Source of the DNA: Dokdonella_A sp963775445
Lineage (GTDB): Bacteria > Pseudomonadota > Gammaproteobacteria > Xanthomonadales > Rhodanobacteraceae
Assembly: GCA_963775445.1 (NCBI GenBank)
Contig: CAVZIT010000004.1
Location: 1,426,001-1,490,000, forward strand
Reading direction: 5' to 3'
DNA length: 64,000 nucleotides
Positions 1-7,480 of this stretch are shown here, in pieces (position 1 is the first letter of the stretch; each line of letters opens with the position of its first letter). The position numbers and the translations under genes were made by a program. Under the pieces are notes generated by a model. It worked only from the letters and a program-made list of their open reading frames with translations, made no database searches and was not told the DNA's origin.

Positions 1-1152
1 CATCGCCTCAACAAGATCGACTTCAACGATCTGCTCCGCTTAGCAACGGACCATGTGGGTGACGTAGGCGGAGACGCTCGCGTTCACCTCAAGGGTGACG
101 AATCAGTTGCCATTGGGGATCTGCGCTGGATCCTCTTGGACAAATATCAGGATTTCACCGAACTTTACTATCAAATGCTGCAAGTCATTCTTGCAGCGAA
201 TCCGCACATACGAGTTGTTGCAGTCGGCGACGACTGGCAAGCCATTAATTCGTTTGCTGGATCTGAATTGCGCTTCTTCAAGGAGTTTGGTTCATATTTT
301 CCAGATGCCGGCACTGCCAGCATCGCCACGAATTACCGCAGTGTTGGCCGGATAGTCGATGCGGGGAATCGCTTGATGGCCGCAGCGGATACCGAATCAG
401 TCGCTCACCCAAACCGAGCCGACGATGGAGTCGTCGCTGCTTTCGTACCTTTTCTTGAAAATCGAAAGGAGCCTCAGTATGAGCGAGCCAGGCTATCCGA
501 CGCGGCGTATCTGCCAGCAATCGCTCTCAGTCGTGATTGGCATACCGATACCGAAAAACGACGAGCAGCTGCAATGAAGGCGTGCGTGGAAAAGATCGTC
601 GAATCGTGGCCGAACAACTCGCTGATACTCGCACGCACCAACAAGTCCGTTTACGGGGTCCAACTCCAGGAATTCACAAGGGCTTTGGAGGACCATTTAG
701 TTCGTGTCGCTGGGTTCGATCGACATACGATTACTGCCAACGTGTTGGTAACGACTGCGCACAAAGCCAAAGGTCTCGAGGCGCATACGGTCATCGTCCT
801 CGACGTCAAGGCGGGACAATTTCCCATGATTCACCCAGACAATACCCTCTTTGAACCGTTTGGCATAACGACGGCGGGTATCCTAGAAGACGAGCGGCGA
901 CTATTTTATGTTGCCCTCACTCGCGCCAGAGATCGCCTTTATCTCTTGGTCGATCGCGGAGACGACTCACCATTCGTCGCACATGTGGTCAGTGCCAAAG
1001 CGATCTTGCCGAAGGATCAACGCATGTTTCCAGCAACGAGTTTGGGACAGTTCGCGCGCGAAGTACTTCGAAGATTGGGGCACGAGGTAACTAACAAAGA
1101 GGTCGGCGAGCACATAGAGAGACCCTTTGATCATGAAGAGATTCCCTTCTAA
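1..1152 (+). CDS. UvrD/Rep-type SF1 helicase, C-terminal part (5' end outside window)
   Basis: The reading frame is open from base 1, so the N-terminal Walker A region lies outside the window; 383 residues are visible. Superfamily 1 helicase motifs appear in order: motif II as LLDKYQDF (nt 133-156), motif III region AVGDDWQAINSFAG, motif IV NYRS, motif V TAHKAKGLE, and motif VI LFYVALTRARDRL. Such proteins unwind DNA 3' to 5' using ATP and act in repair or as parts of defence systems. The acidic pair of motif II, normally DE, reads D-K here (codon aaa at 142-144), which should weaken or abolish ATP hydrolysis. No partner gene follows; an IS element lies 270 bp downstream. Family assignment is firm, activity is doubtful. 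Confidence 0.88.
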   Translation, partial: HRLNKIDFNDLLRLATDHVGDVGGDARVHLKGDESVAIGDLRWILLDKYQDFTELYYQMLQVILAANPHIRVVAVGDDWQAINSFAGSELRFFKEFGSYFPDAGTASIATNYRSVGRIVDAGNRLMAAADTESVAHPNRADDGVVAAFVPFLENRKEPQYERARLSDAAYLPAIALSRDWHTDTEKRRAAAMKACVEKIVESWPNNSLILARTNKSVYGVQLQEFTRALEDHLVRVAGFDRHTITANVLVTTAHKAKGLEAHTVIVLDVKAGQFPMIHPDNTLFEPFGITTAGILEDERRLFYVALTRARDRLYLLVDRGDDSPFVAHVVSAKAILPKDQRMFPATSLGQFAREVLRRLGHEVTNKEVGEHIERPFDHEEIPF

Positions 1153-1421
1153 CCTAAGACGCGTGTACTGACTTCTCGATGGATCAGCCTAGTGCTCCAA
1201 GCTGGTCTTGGCTCTAATCGGATCGCAGCGATGGATTTTTGATCAGTGTTGTTGGCATGCAAGAACTCAACGGTCGGCAACGCCGTTGACGCGTTAGAGG
1301 CATTCACCCGGCGACTCGGAAAACCTTCTGCACACCCGTTCGCGCAACGCGATGCCGGACTTGAAGTGAGCCGAGTACCTTCCCGACAATGCGACCGCAG
1401 CGCCGATGGATTGCGTCCAAG
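1153..1421. other. intergenic, nothing recognised
   Basis: Stretch between the helicase stop and the left inverted repeat of the first insertion sequence. No convincing ORF, repeat or hairpin seen. Confidence 0.5.
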
Positions 1422-1449
1422 TGTAATGACCCAGCGGTTTCTGCTCAGG

Positions 1450-2268
1450 TCAGGCCGCTAAAGCATACGCTTCGTCGGGTGTTTTCATTCCCAGCGCCTG
1501 ATGGGGACGCCGGCTGTTGTAGAACTGGATCCAGTCGCCGATCACGCGCATCGCGTGTTGCTGGCTCTCGAACCGGTGCCGATGTACGCATTGCTCCTTC
1601 AATGTGCGGATGACGCGCTCCACCATGCCGTTCTGTTGCGGGCAATGCGGCGTGATGAACTCCTGCTGCAGGCCGTAGCTGCGCACCAGGCGCGTGTAGT
1701 GGCGGCTGGTGAACACCAAACCATTGTCCGATCGCAACAGGAACGGCGTCTTGACCCGTCCCAGCGTTCCGAAGCGTTGGATCAACGCCTGCTCCAACGC
1801 AGCAGCAGCGGTACTCGCCTTGCCGGTACGCGCTAGATGCCAACCCAGCAGCTGACGTGTGTGGCAGTCGATCACGAGCGCCACGACCAGCCAACCATCC
1901 CGCCCACCCCAGACTCGGCACAGATCCGTCGACCAGCGCTCATCAGGGCGTTCGCTTGCCGAGACCTTCGCCTCGATGCGTGGCCGCTCGCCCACGGCAC
2001 GCTTGCGTACCTGCCAGCCCTTCAGCTGGAAGATGCGTTGCACGGTGTTCTTGTTCATGCCGAGCAAACCCGCCACGGTCCGATAGCCGTACGAGGGATC
2101 GGTCTCGATCATCGCCTTGATCGGATCGGCCAGCTCCGTCTTCACGTGCGGCGGCGCCTTGGTCGGTCGGTAGTACACCGAGCGTCGTGGCACTTCGAAC
2201 CAGCGGCACAGCTGCGCCATCGACACCAGGACGCCTTCCTCACGCAGTCCCTGCTGGATCGTGACCAT
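1450..2268 (-). CDS. IS3-family transposase OrfB (DDE integrase core)
   Basis: 272-residue protein with an IS3 HTH_21-type N-terminus and an rve integrase core. The catalytic triad is visible: D in WSTDLCRVW, D in LRSDNGLVF, and E in NGMVERVIRTLKEQ, followed by FYNSRRPHQALG typical of the IS3 C-terminus. It catalyses strand transfer of the element. The ATG overlaps the orfA stop (TGATG), but in this family the active product is normally an OrfAB fusion made by -1 frameshifting; the A7 run at 2301-2307 in orfA is the likely slip site. Confidence 0.93.
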   Translation of the reverse strand: MVTIQQGLREEGVLVSMAQLCRWFEVPRRSVYYRPTKAPPHVKTELADPIKAMIETDPSYGYRTVAGLLGMNKNTVQRIFQLKGWQVRKRAVGERPRIEAKVSASERPDERWSTDLCRVWGGRDGWLVVALVIDCHTRQLLGWHLARTGKASTAAAALEQALIQRFGTLGRVKTPFLLRSDNGLVFTSRHYTRLVRSYGLQQEFITPHCPQQNGMVERVIRTLKEQCVHRHRFESQQHAMRVIGDWIQFYNSRRPHQALGMKTPDEAYALAA

Positions 2269-2582
2269 CAGGTCTCGTCCTTGCCCAACAGGGACTCCAA
2301 TTTTTTTCGGGCGCGCAGCTCCAGCATCGCTTCTCCGTAGGCTCCCTGAAGATCCTTCAACTGCCGCTCGTATTGTTCGCGCACGTCTTCAGGTTTGGCA
2401 CGCAGCGCGTTTTCCAGGCCCGCTTTGCCCTGATCGACCCAGTCTTCAATCTCCGAAGGTACGATGTCGAACGCGCGACTCGCTTCGGCTACCGTCGTCT
2501 TGCCCTGGATGATCTCCAGCACCAACGCGGACTTGCGCCGCGCCGTCCAACGCTTGATCTCTTCTTCCATCACTGCACTCAT
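2268..2582 (-). CDS. IS3-family transposase OrfA (DNA-binding)
   Basis: 104-residue HTH protein that supplies DNA binding for the element and the N-terminus of the OrfAB fusion. The ATG at 2582 is preferred over a TTG at 2600 because GGGAGA lies at a good distance upstream of it. The C-terminal part (EQYERQLKDLQGAYGEAM) looks like the leucine-zipper segment usual in OrfA proteins. Confidence 0.88.
   Translation of the reverse strand: MSAVMEEEIKRWTARRKSALVLEIIQGKTTVAEASRAFDIVPSEIEDWVDQGKAGLENALRAKPEDVREQYERQLKDLQGAYGEAMLELRARKKLESLLGKDET
2301..2307 (-). other. A7 slippery run, probable programmed -1 frameshift site
   Basis: Seven consecutive A on the minus strand inside orfA (codons for R-K-K), upstream of the orfA stop. 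IS3 elements usually slip on A6G or A7. No downstream pseudoknot was worked out. Confidence 0.55.
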
Positions 2583-2637
2583 CGGTGTCTCCCTTTTCAA
2601 AGGTTACACCTGAGCAGGAATTCACTGGGTCATTACA

Positions 2638-2745
2638 GGAAGGTAATAGCGAGGGATGACGCGTTGGTTGCGGATGCGCCGAAGATGCGGAGGCGGCGTG
2701 GCGGCGATGCTGTGGGGCATTGCTCCAAGAATTGTCCCTGACACC
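2638..2745. repeat. truncated miniature repeat of the GGTGTCAGGGACAATT family
   Basis: Interior of the miniature element (GGATGACGCGTTGG type sequence) plus the right terminal repeat ATTGTCCCTGACACC at 2731-2745. The left terminal repeat is missing where IS element A is joined. The body aligns by eye with copies at 13678, 40593 and 41560. Confidence 0.75.
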
Positions 2746-2920
2746 ATTTCTCGGGATCGAGACCTCGCGGTGCTGGCGTATTGCGCTGAGATTCCTGTGA
2801 TGCTGAGCCCGACGCGGATATGTCTATGGCTACGCTCAAATCAAAGTGTTTGTTGTGAGGTCAAACTGCTGGTACGAAAGTGGCAGGTTGAACTGACCTG
2901 CGTACGAATTTTGTAACCAT

Positions 2921-3730
2921 TCAAGCTGTGAGTTCGGTTTCGATGGTACGCGATTGCAGCCAGTTTCGTCGCACTTGCGCCGGAGGTTGATAGCGATGCG
3001 CGCTGTGCGGGCGACGTTCGTTGTAGAAGCGGCGCCATTGTTCGATCAGCATCTTCGCCTCGGCGCGGCTGCGAAACCATTCGCGATTGAGAAGCTCATC
3101 GCGCAGCTTGCCGTTGAAACTCTCGACAAAGCCGTTCTGCCAAGGGCTGCCGGGCGCGATGAAGGCCGGCCCGATGGCTTGGTCGCGCAACCAGCGCATG
3201 ACCTTGGCTGCAGTAAATTCGGCGCCGTTGTCGGAGCGAATGTGGGCGGGCTTGCCGTGCTGGCGCATCAGGCGCGAGAGCACCAGCAGCACATCCTGCG
3301 AGCGCAGGCTCGCACCGACCTCGATCGCCAGGCACTCGCGGGTGTATTCGTCGAGAACGCACAAGAGCTTGAGCACGCGGCCATCGACGAGCTGGTCATG
3401 GACGAAGTCGTAGCTCCACACCGCATTGGGCTGCGCCGCACCCGGCAGGCGGATATCGCTGCCCGAGCGACGCCGACGCGGCCGGCGCCGCGGGATCGAC
3501 AGGCCCAGCGTGCGCCACTGGCGGCGAACACGCGCTTCACCCAAACACAGCCACGCGGCCATCCGACGATAGCCGAAGCGCGGCACCTCCTGCGTGGCCG
3601 CAAGCAACCGCTCGTTCAACGCCCGGTCCTTGGTCGGCTGACGCAAGACGTAGCTCACCACCCGACGGCTCAGACCCAGATAGCGACACGCCTTGCGCTG
3701 CGACACACCCCGACGAGTCAAGGCGACCAA
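2921..3730 (-). CDS. IS3-family transposase OrfB (IS407-like)
   Basis: 269 codons with a TTG at the 5' end, so translation probably comes from frameshift fusion with OrfA. Integrase core with D in WSYDFVHDQL, D in IRSDNGAEF and E in NGFVESFNGKLRDELLN, ending in FYNERRPHSAHRYQPP. The N-terminal KACRYLGLSRRVVSY is characteristic of the IS407-type OrfB. Functional triad intact; probably active or recently active. Confidence 0.92.
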   Translation of the reverse strand: MVALTRRGVSQRKACRYLGLSRRVVSYVLRQPTKDRALNERLLAATQEVPRFGYRRMAAWLCLGEARVRRQWRTLGLSIPRRRPRRRRSGSDIRLPGAAQPNAVWSYDFVHDQLVDGRVLKLLCVLDEYTRECLAIEVGASLRSQDVLLVLSRLMRQHGKPAHIRSDNGAEFTAAKVMRWLRDQAIGPAFIAPGSPWQNGFVESFNGKLRDELLNREWFRSRAEAKMLIEQWRRFYNERRPHSAHRYQPPAQVRRNWLQSRTIETELTA

Positions 3731-3757
3731 CGCCTCGCGTCGTCCCGACGGGGATCG

Positions 3758-4021
3758 TCATTTTTTTCGACTGAACTCCTTGAGCCCATCGATAACCAGC
3801 AGCTGCTCGGCCACCAAGCGCTTGAGCTTGCCGTTCTCCGATTCCAGCTCCTTCAGCCGCCTGGCGTCGGCCACATCCATCCCGCCGTACTTGTCGCGCC
3901 AGCGGAAAAACGTCTGTTCGCTGATGTTGTGCCGCTTGCAAACCTCGCGAATCGGTACGTCGTTGGTCTCTGCCTCGCGCAGGATCCGGATGACCTGTTC
4001 TTCGGTGTGCCGCTTCTTCAT
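3758..4021 (-). CDS. IS3-family transposase OrfA (IS407-like)
   Basis: 87-residue OrfA starting MKKRHTEEQVIRILRE, with HTH segment VCKRHNISEQTFFRWRDKYGG and a C-terminal zipper. Start chosen at 4021 because AAGGAG lies just upstream; an earlier ATG at 4060 falls inside the terminal repeat. It ends SRKK at an A7 run (3761-3767) directly before its stop, the expected -1 frameshift site into orfB. Confidence 0.92.
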   Translation of the reverse strand: MKKRHTEEQVIRILREAETNDVPIREVCKRHNISEQTFFRWRDKYGGMDVADARRLKELESENGKLKRLVAEQLLVIDGLKEFSRKK

Positions 4022-4087
4022 GGGGTTCTCCTTGCCTAATAGGGTAAGAGAACTCACCATCCGAATGGCTACAGGTTTCGTCTCAGG

Positions 4088-5167
4088 TCAGAACCGTTCA
4101 CGCAGGTACTTTAGGTAGCGCTCCGCGGCCTTCGTCATTGGTCGGTGAGACACGATGACCAGAGCGTCAGCACGCTTGGCGTCTGGCCAGAAGGCGTACT
4201 CCAACAACTGCGGAATGGCCTGACGAATGCTCGTGCGAACCGATGTGCTCGTCTTAATCTCATAGAATGTGATTTTGCCAGCTTCTTCTGTGGCAACGTC
4301 GACTGTTGTTCCGCCCCCGGTGCTCATTTCAGTGCCGACATTCGCGGCACCGAGCTTGCCCTTCAGGTAAGAGTAGATTCGGTTCTCAATATCATTGTGA
4401 AGTTGATTCGCCTTTGTCTTTGCAGAGGCTGACTTGCTGACCGGCTCGACGGCGCGTTCGGTATGGCCGGGCTTGAACTCAAACTTCTCCGGTGGGGCGC
4501 CCTCATCTTCTGCTTGGAAAAACTCTTCATCTTTCGGCAGCATCGGCGTGCCCGCAGCCGCCGGTTGGGCGTCAAGGGACAGCCAATCCTTGAACTCTTT
4601 TTCTCTGACGCCAAAGACCTTGTGAAACTTTTGAGCAATGGCCTCATCTGCGACGGCGCGGGTGCGGTTCCATTGTGCAGCATAGAGCTTATAACCCAGA
4701 AGCTCACCAACTAGAGGTCCAAGTCCAGGAATCTCGAACATGCCCTTGAGATTAAAGCTGACCCCAGGATGGTCAACTTTTGTTGCGTATCCAAGCTGAT
4801 CAATGATCCGGGCAAAGTTGGTGTATGCTTTCTGATCGAGTTGTATGCCGCGCTCAATGCGACCCCCAAATCCGGACCGCGAACTCGCATTCGCCATCGC
4901 GCTGATCAGTTCGTGGTGACTGAAAATAATGCCAACAAGGACAAGGGCATCAATCGCATTGTCGCCGAGTTTCTTGACCTTTGCCCATACGTCCGGAACG
5001 TTGTTTCCGGAGAGAACTGACAAGTTCTTGCGTGCTTGAGCTTCCTCCGCGTGGACTTCTTCCAGCCTGCCCAGAATCTGGTTTGCCTTGTACTTTTTCA
5101 GGAGCCCAGCGATCTTGTGTGCGTTGTGCTTGGTAAGGGACACCGTCAGCCGCGAGAGATCAGTCAT
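4088..5167 (-). CDS. PD-(D/E)XK nuclease-like protein, putative defence or restriction nuclease
   Basis: 359 residues, no signal peptide. The last 100 residues read as a PD-(D/E)XK fold: acidic residue in NDIENRIYSYL (about 261), D290 in TTVDV, E303 and K305 in FYEIKT, then IPQLLEYAF as the usual helix-borne Gln. This fold cleaves DNA in restriction enzymes and repair nucleases. The N-terminal 230 residues are helical with no family I recognise, joined by an acidic/Pro linker (205-245). An MT-A70 methyltransferase lies 500 bp upstream on the same strand, so a restriction-modification pairing is possible but not shown. Base composition is lower in GC than its neighbours, suggesting transfer. 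Confidence 0.6.
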   Translation of the reverse strand: MTDLSRLTVSLTKHNAHKIAGLLKKYKANQILGRLEEVHAEEAQARKNLSVLSGNNVPDVWAKVKKLGDNAIDALVLVGIIFSHHELISAMANASSRSGFGGRIERGIQLDQKAYTNFARIIDQLGYATKVDHPGVSFNLKGMFEIPGLGPLVGELLGYKLYAAQWNRTRAVADEAIAQKFHKVFGVREKEFKDWLSLDAQPAAAGTPMLPKDEEFFQAEDEGAPPEKFEFKPGHTERAVEPVSKSASAKTKANQLHNDIENRIYSYLKGKLGAANVGTEMSTGGGTTVDVATEEAGKITFYEIKTSTSVRTSIRQAIPQLLEYAFWPDAKRADALVIVSHRPMTKAAERYLKYLRERF

Positions 5168-5410
5168 TTATAGGATCCAGCCCAATTTAGACTCGATCGT
5201 ATCCGAAAAATGGGTGAGGATTATTTTACTATTGCGGATTCGGCTCGCCGCCGCCGTCCGCGCGGCATGACGACAGCCGTGCAGTGGGTAAGTGCCTCGA
5301 CCTGACGCCGCAGTCGCTCGCTATACGGGATAGTTCGCGCAAGTCTTCAGCGAACCGTCTGCACGCGTGGGAGGGCAATTGGTATCGCATGCGGCTGAAT
5401 TTCCTCTGAT
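5168..5410. other. intergenic region between nuclease-like gene and unknown ORF
   Basis: Holds the promoter region of the nuclease-like gene on the minus strand. No structure or ORF recognised. Confidence 0.4.
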
Positions 5411-5686
5411 TTGGCTCCGGATGCTGGGCTCCCGGCGGCAGCATTGATTACGCGGGATTGCACGGCGCTCAAGGAGCTGGCCGAGCGTTTGTGGGCCCAT
5501 TACCAGGACACGCTGCAGGAAGGCGAGCGCAATCCGAAGCTCCCCATGGACGTCGGTACGTCGACCACCACGAATCTGGAAAAGGCCGCACTGCGCGCGC
5601 GGCGCGGCGTGATGGGAACGTGTCCCTTGTTGATCGTTGCCGCGACGCAGGCGACCTGGAACGGCGAGCCTTATTCCGCGGCCTGA
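5411..5686 (+). CDS. unknown ORF, possible gene remnant
   Basis: A TTG-started frame of 91 codons, convergent with the methyltransferase gene and overlapping its last 16 bases. The translated sequence (for example NLEKAALRARRGVM) has plausible composition but I recognise no family. A stop at 5396-5398 sits just upstream, so it may be the 3' end of a decayed gene. Low confidence that it is expressed. Confidence 0.25.
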   Translation: MAPDAGLPAAALITRDCTALKELAERLWAHYQDTLQEGERNPKLPMDVGTSTTTNLEKAALRARRGVMGTCPLLIVAATQATWNGEPYSAA

Positions 5687-6543
5687 AATAGATCGGCTGT
5701 GAGTGTGGGAGCCGGCGCACCGCGACCGCGCGGCCGCATCGAGGTCTCCGCGGCTTGCAACAGACCGCGTATGCGTTGGATGGAGTAACCGGTGGCGTCC
5801 GCCAGTTGGCGGACGCTGCGGCCCGACTGGTACAGGGTGCGCAACCTGTCGCCCATCGCGTTGATCCGGTCCATCGACAGACGTTCGTTCGGCAGCAGCG
5901 GTGGCAGTATCGCGCCGCCTTCGTAGCCTTTGTGCGCGCGCCCGCGTGGCTGGACGTGTTCGGCGGCTTCGTCGCCCCATGCGGTCCAGCCCGGCCGTGC
6001 GTGGCGTGCGAACAATTCCAAGTACGCGCCCGGAGAGCAGGCTTCGATCAGCTCGTACTGCTCGTCGGGCTTGCGCGAGTGCTCACGTTTTCGCGTTTCG
6101 ATCATGTTGACCTGTGAGCGGCCTGGCGCCAGCGTGCGCATAGAGCCATGCACCCCGAACAGCAGCAGCTCGGTCACATTGCGAAAATAAAAACCCACGC
6201 CGCGCCCATCCGGTCCGCCGTCCTTACGCCGCTTGGCCCATACGATGTTGCTGACGTATCGGAAGCCCCAAGCCTTCATGACCGCAAGGCCGTCGGGCAG
6301 GAGAGCATTAGGCACCCACAAGTACAAGTGGGCGTTGGGCGCGAGCACACTTTTGACATCCAGCGAGGAGATGGCTTCGAGCGACATCGTAGAGTAGCGA
6401 TCCAGCCGCCGGTGCTCGGGAGCGACCTTGCCGGTGCGGTTGGCGAATCTCCACGGCGGGTCGGCAAGGACGGTAGAAAAACCCCCGACGATGCGCGGAA
6501 GCGCGGGCGGCTCGGATTGCGGGCGGAGTGGCGTCGTGCTCAT
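5671..6543 (-). CDS. MT-A70 family N6-adenine methyltransferase
   Basis: 290 residues with the catalytic DPPW motif near residue 28 (VLADPPWRF) and the MT-A70 region HLYLWVPNALLPDGLAVMKAWGF and SNIVWAKRRKDG. Uses S-adenosylmethionine to methylate adenine N6 in DNA. The C-terminus adds a helix-turn-helix-like segment (VRQLADATGYSIQRIRGLL), unusual for a minimal MT-A70 enzyme. The ATG at 6543 is preferred over one at 6552 because AGGA is well placed for it. It may be an orphan phage- or plasmid-type methylase, or modify DNA against the nuclease-like protein downstream. Enzyme family is firm, target site unknown. Confidence 0.85.
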   Translation of the reverse strand: MSTTPLRPQSEPPALPRIVGGFSTVLADPPWRFANRTGKVAPEHRRLDRYSTMSLEAISSLDVKSVLAPNAHLYLWVPNALLPDGLAVMKAWGFRYVSNIVWAKRRKDGGPDGRGVGFYFRNVTELLLFGVHGSMRTLAPGRSQVNMIETRKREHSRKPDEQYELIEACSPGAYLELFARHARPGWTAWGDEAAEHVQPRGRAHKGYEGGAILPPLLPNERLSMDRINAMGDRLRTLYQSGRSVRQLADATGYSIQRIRGLLQAAETSMRPRGRGAPAPTLTADLFQAAE

Positions 6544-6759
6544 GGAAGCCATCCTAGCATGAAAGATCTGATAAAAGATCTTAAAGCATAGGACAGCATA
6601 TGTTCGCGATACGGGTGGGTCCTCGCGGCCGGCATAGTGCTGCTCCGTTGGGCGTAAGCATCAACTTGCCGCACCCGTCGACGAAACTCTGTCAGGAAAC
6701 CTCGACATGATCCGTCGGCGGAAAGCGCGAAAAAAGGTGTCGAAAAAAGGTGTAAAAAA

Positions 6760-6812
6760 GGTGTCAGGGACAATTTCTGACGTCGGGATGAGGCGTGGTG
6801 CGACAGGCGGAA
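6760..6812 (+). repeat. RAYT-element left end, truncated
   Basis: GGTGTCAGGGACAATTT at 6760-6776 followed by the same leader as the intact RAYT element (TGACGTCGGGATGAGGCG), lost after about 6812. It is preceded by two decayed AAAAAGGTGT copies (6731-6760). Confidence 0.75.
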
Positions 6813-6908
6813 TGAGGGGTCAGAGACATTATTCGCGAGAGCAAGCGCAAGGCCGTATTCCGCTGACCCGCGATTCGCCCGTCTCAAATGAATATTCAAA
6901 ACAGGCAG

Positions 6909-6944
6909 AAAACAGGGGTCAGATAAACTTCTGACCCCTGTTTT
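6909..6944. repeat. perfect 14-bp hairpin, REP-like or terminator-like
   Basis: AAAACAGGGGTCAG at 6909-6922 pairs exactly with CTGACCCCTGTTTT at 6931-6944 around an 8-base loop. A T4 tail on either strand could give bidirectional termination. A further TCTGACCCCTGTTTT at 6950-6964 gives a second pairing option. Confidence 0.75.
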
Positions 6945-7068
6945 CCACTCTGACCCCTGTTTTCCCGGTTTCCTAGTCATCACATAGCCGATCTTGTTGA
7001 CGATGTGGAAGCCGGGCTCTGCATACCAGGTGCCGTCGCGATCATCACCCGTTTCGACAACGCAAAAC

Positions 7069-7110
7069 AGGGGTCAGAGTGCACTTTCTTCTGACTTGTC
7101 GTGCTTGCAA
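7069..7110 (+). repeat. GGGGTCAGAGTGCACTTT-type repeat end
   Basis: Its first 40 bases align by eye with 37527-37567, and its core with the hairpin at 35578-35622. A third end type within the same repeat world. Confidence 0.55.
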
Positions 7111-7200
7111 AAACAGGGGCCGGATTACACTTTTCGTCCAAAAACGGGCTCAGGTTCGCTTACAGTCGTTTGAAGTTTCGCGGGGCGGCAAAGGGAAAAA

Positions 7201-7222
7201 GGTGTCAGGGACAATTTCTGAC
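7201..7222 (+). repeat. isolated GGTGTCAGGGACAATTT end
   Basis: Terminal repeat followed by a short stretch of the RAYT leader (TGACGTCAGGAAGAGGCG), then joined to a different, reverse-oriented RAYT remnant. A mosaic junction. Confidence 0.7.
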
Positions 7223-7238
7223 GTCAGGAAGAGGCGCA

Positions 7239-7440
7239 AGAACGGGGCAGGTTCGCTTCTCGACCTCGCCGGTCATGCGAGGTGGGCGTTGAGCGGGTCG
7301 GACACGGGCGAAGCGCCTTGTCTTGGTTTTGACCATCGCGCGGAAGTTGCTCCTCGCCAGCGCGCTCCTGTTGAAGGTAGGTGCGGATGGAGGTGAGGTT
7401 GTCGTCGGACGGGCGCAACAGGTCAGGCACCGGCTGCGCG
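7239..7440 (-). pseudogene. decayed RAYT (TnpA-REP) C-terminal remnant, second family
   Basis: On the minus strand a frame includes SIRTYLQQERAGEEQLPRDG, matching the C-terminal helix of REP-associated transposases (compare IRRYLRQQKALGTDRFR in the intact copy). Its end reads CAGGTTCGCTTC near 7249, like the end of the RAYT pseudogene at 42329. The rest of the gene is absent. Confidence 0.55.
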
Positions 7441-7480
7441 CGCCTGTCGGAAGTGAAGGCAGGTGGCGTACGGTTGGGTG

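Larger units (their letters stand above)
1422..2637 (-). mobile_element. complete IS3-family insertion sequence (A), 1216 bp
   Basis: Bounded by imperfect inverted repeats: TGTAATGACCCAG..CTGCTCAG starting at 1422 and its complement ending at 2637, matching in two blocks (13 and 8 bp) around a variable 6-7 bp core. It contains orfA and orfB on the minus strand with the usual IS3 overlap. No target-site duplication could be recognised. Its right end abuts position 2638 of a truncated miniature repeat, so insertion was accompanied by loss of that repeat's left part, or the left flank was later deleted. Confidence 0.92.
2912..4073 (-). mobile_element. complete IS3-family insertion sequence (B), 1162 bp
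   Basis: Imperfect 23-bp inverted repeats: left TGTAACCATTC at 2912 onward, right the complement of TGTAGCCATTC ending at 4073, with TGAGTT shared at the inner side. OrfA and orfB lie on the minus strand and the orfB stop is inside the left repeat, as is common for compact IS3 elements. Different from element A in sequence and ends. No clear target duplication. Confidence 0.92.
6544..7480. other. repeat-rich noncoding kilobase
   Basis: No intact gene. It contains the left end of a RAYT element (6760), a 14-bp perfect hairpin (6909-6944), several GGGGTCAGAG-type repeat ends (6815, 6913, 7069), another GGTGTCAGGG end (7201) and a decayed RAYT on the minus strand (about 7239-7440). It reads as a landing zone of successive repeat insertions. 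Confidence 0.7.

Noticed and set aside
5411..5686. Antitoxin or small subunit partner for the methyltransferase
   Set aside because: Convergent, no start signal, no recognisable fold; kept only as a low-confidence ORF.
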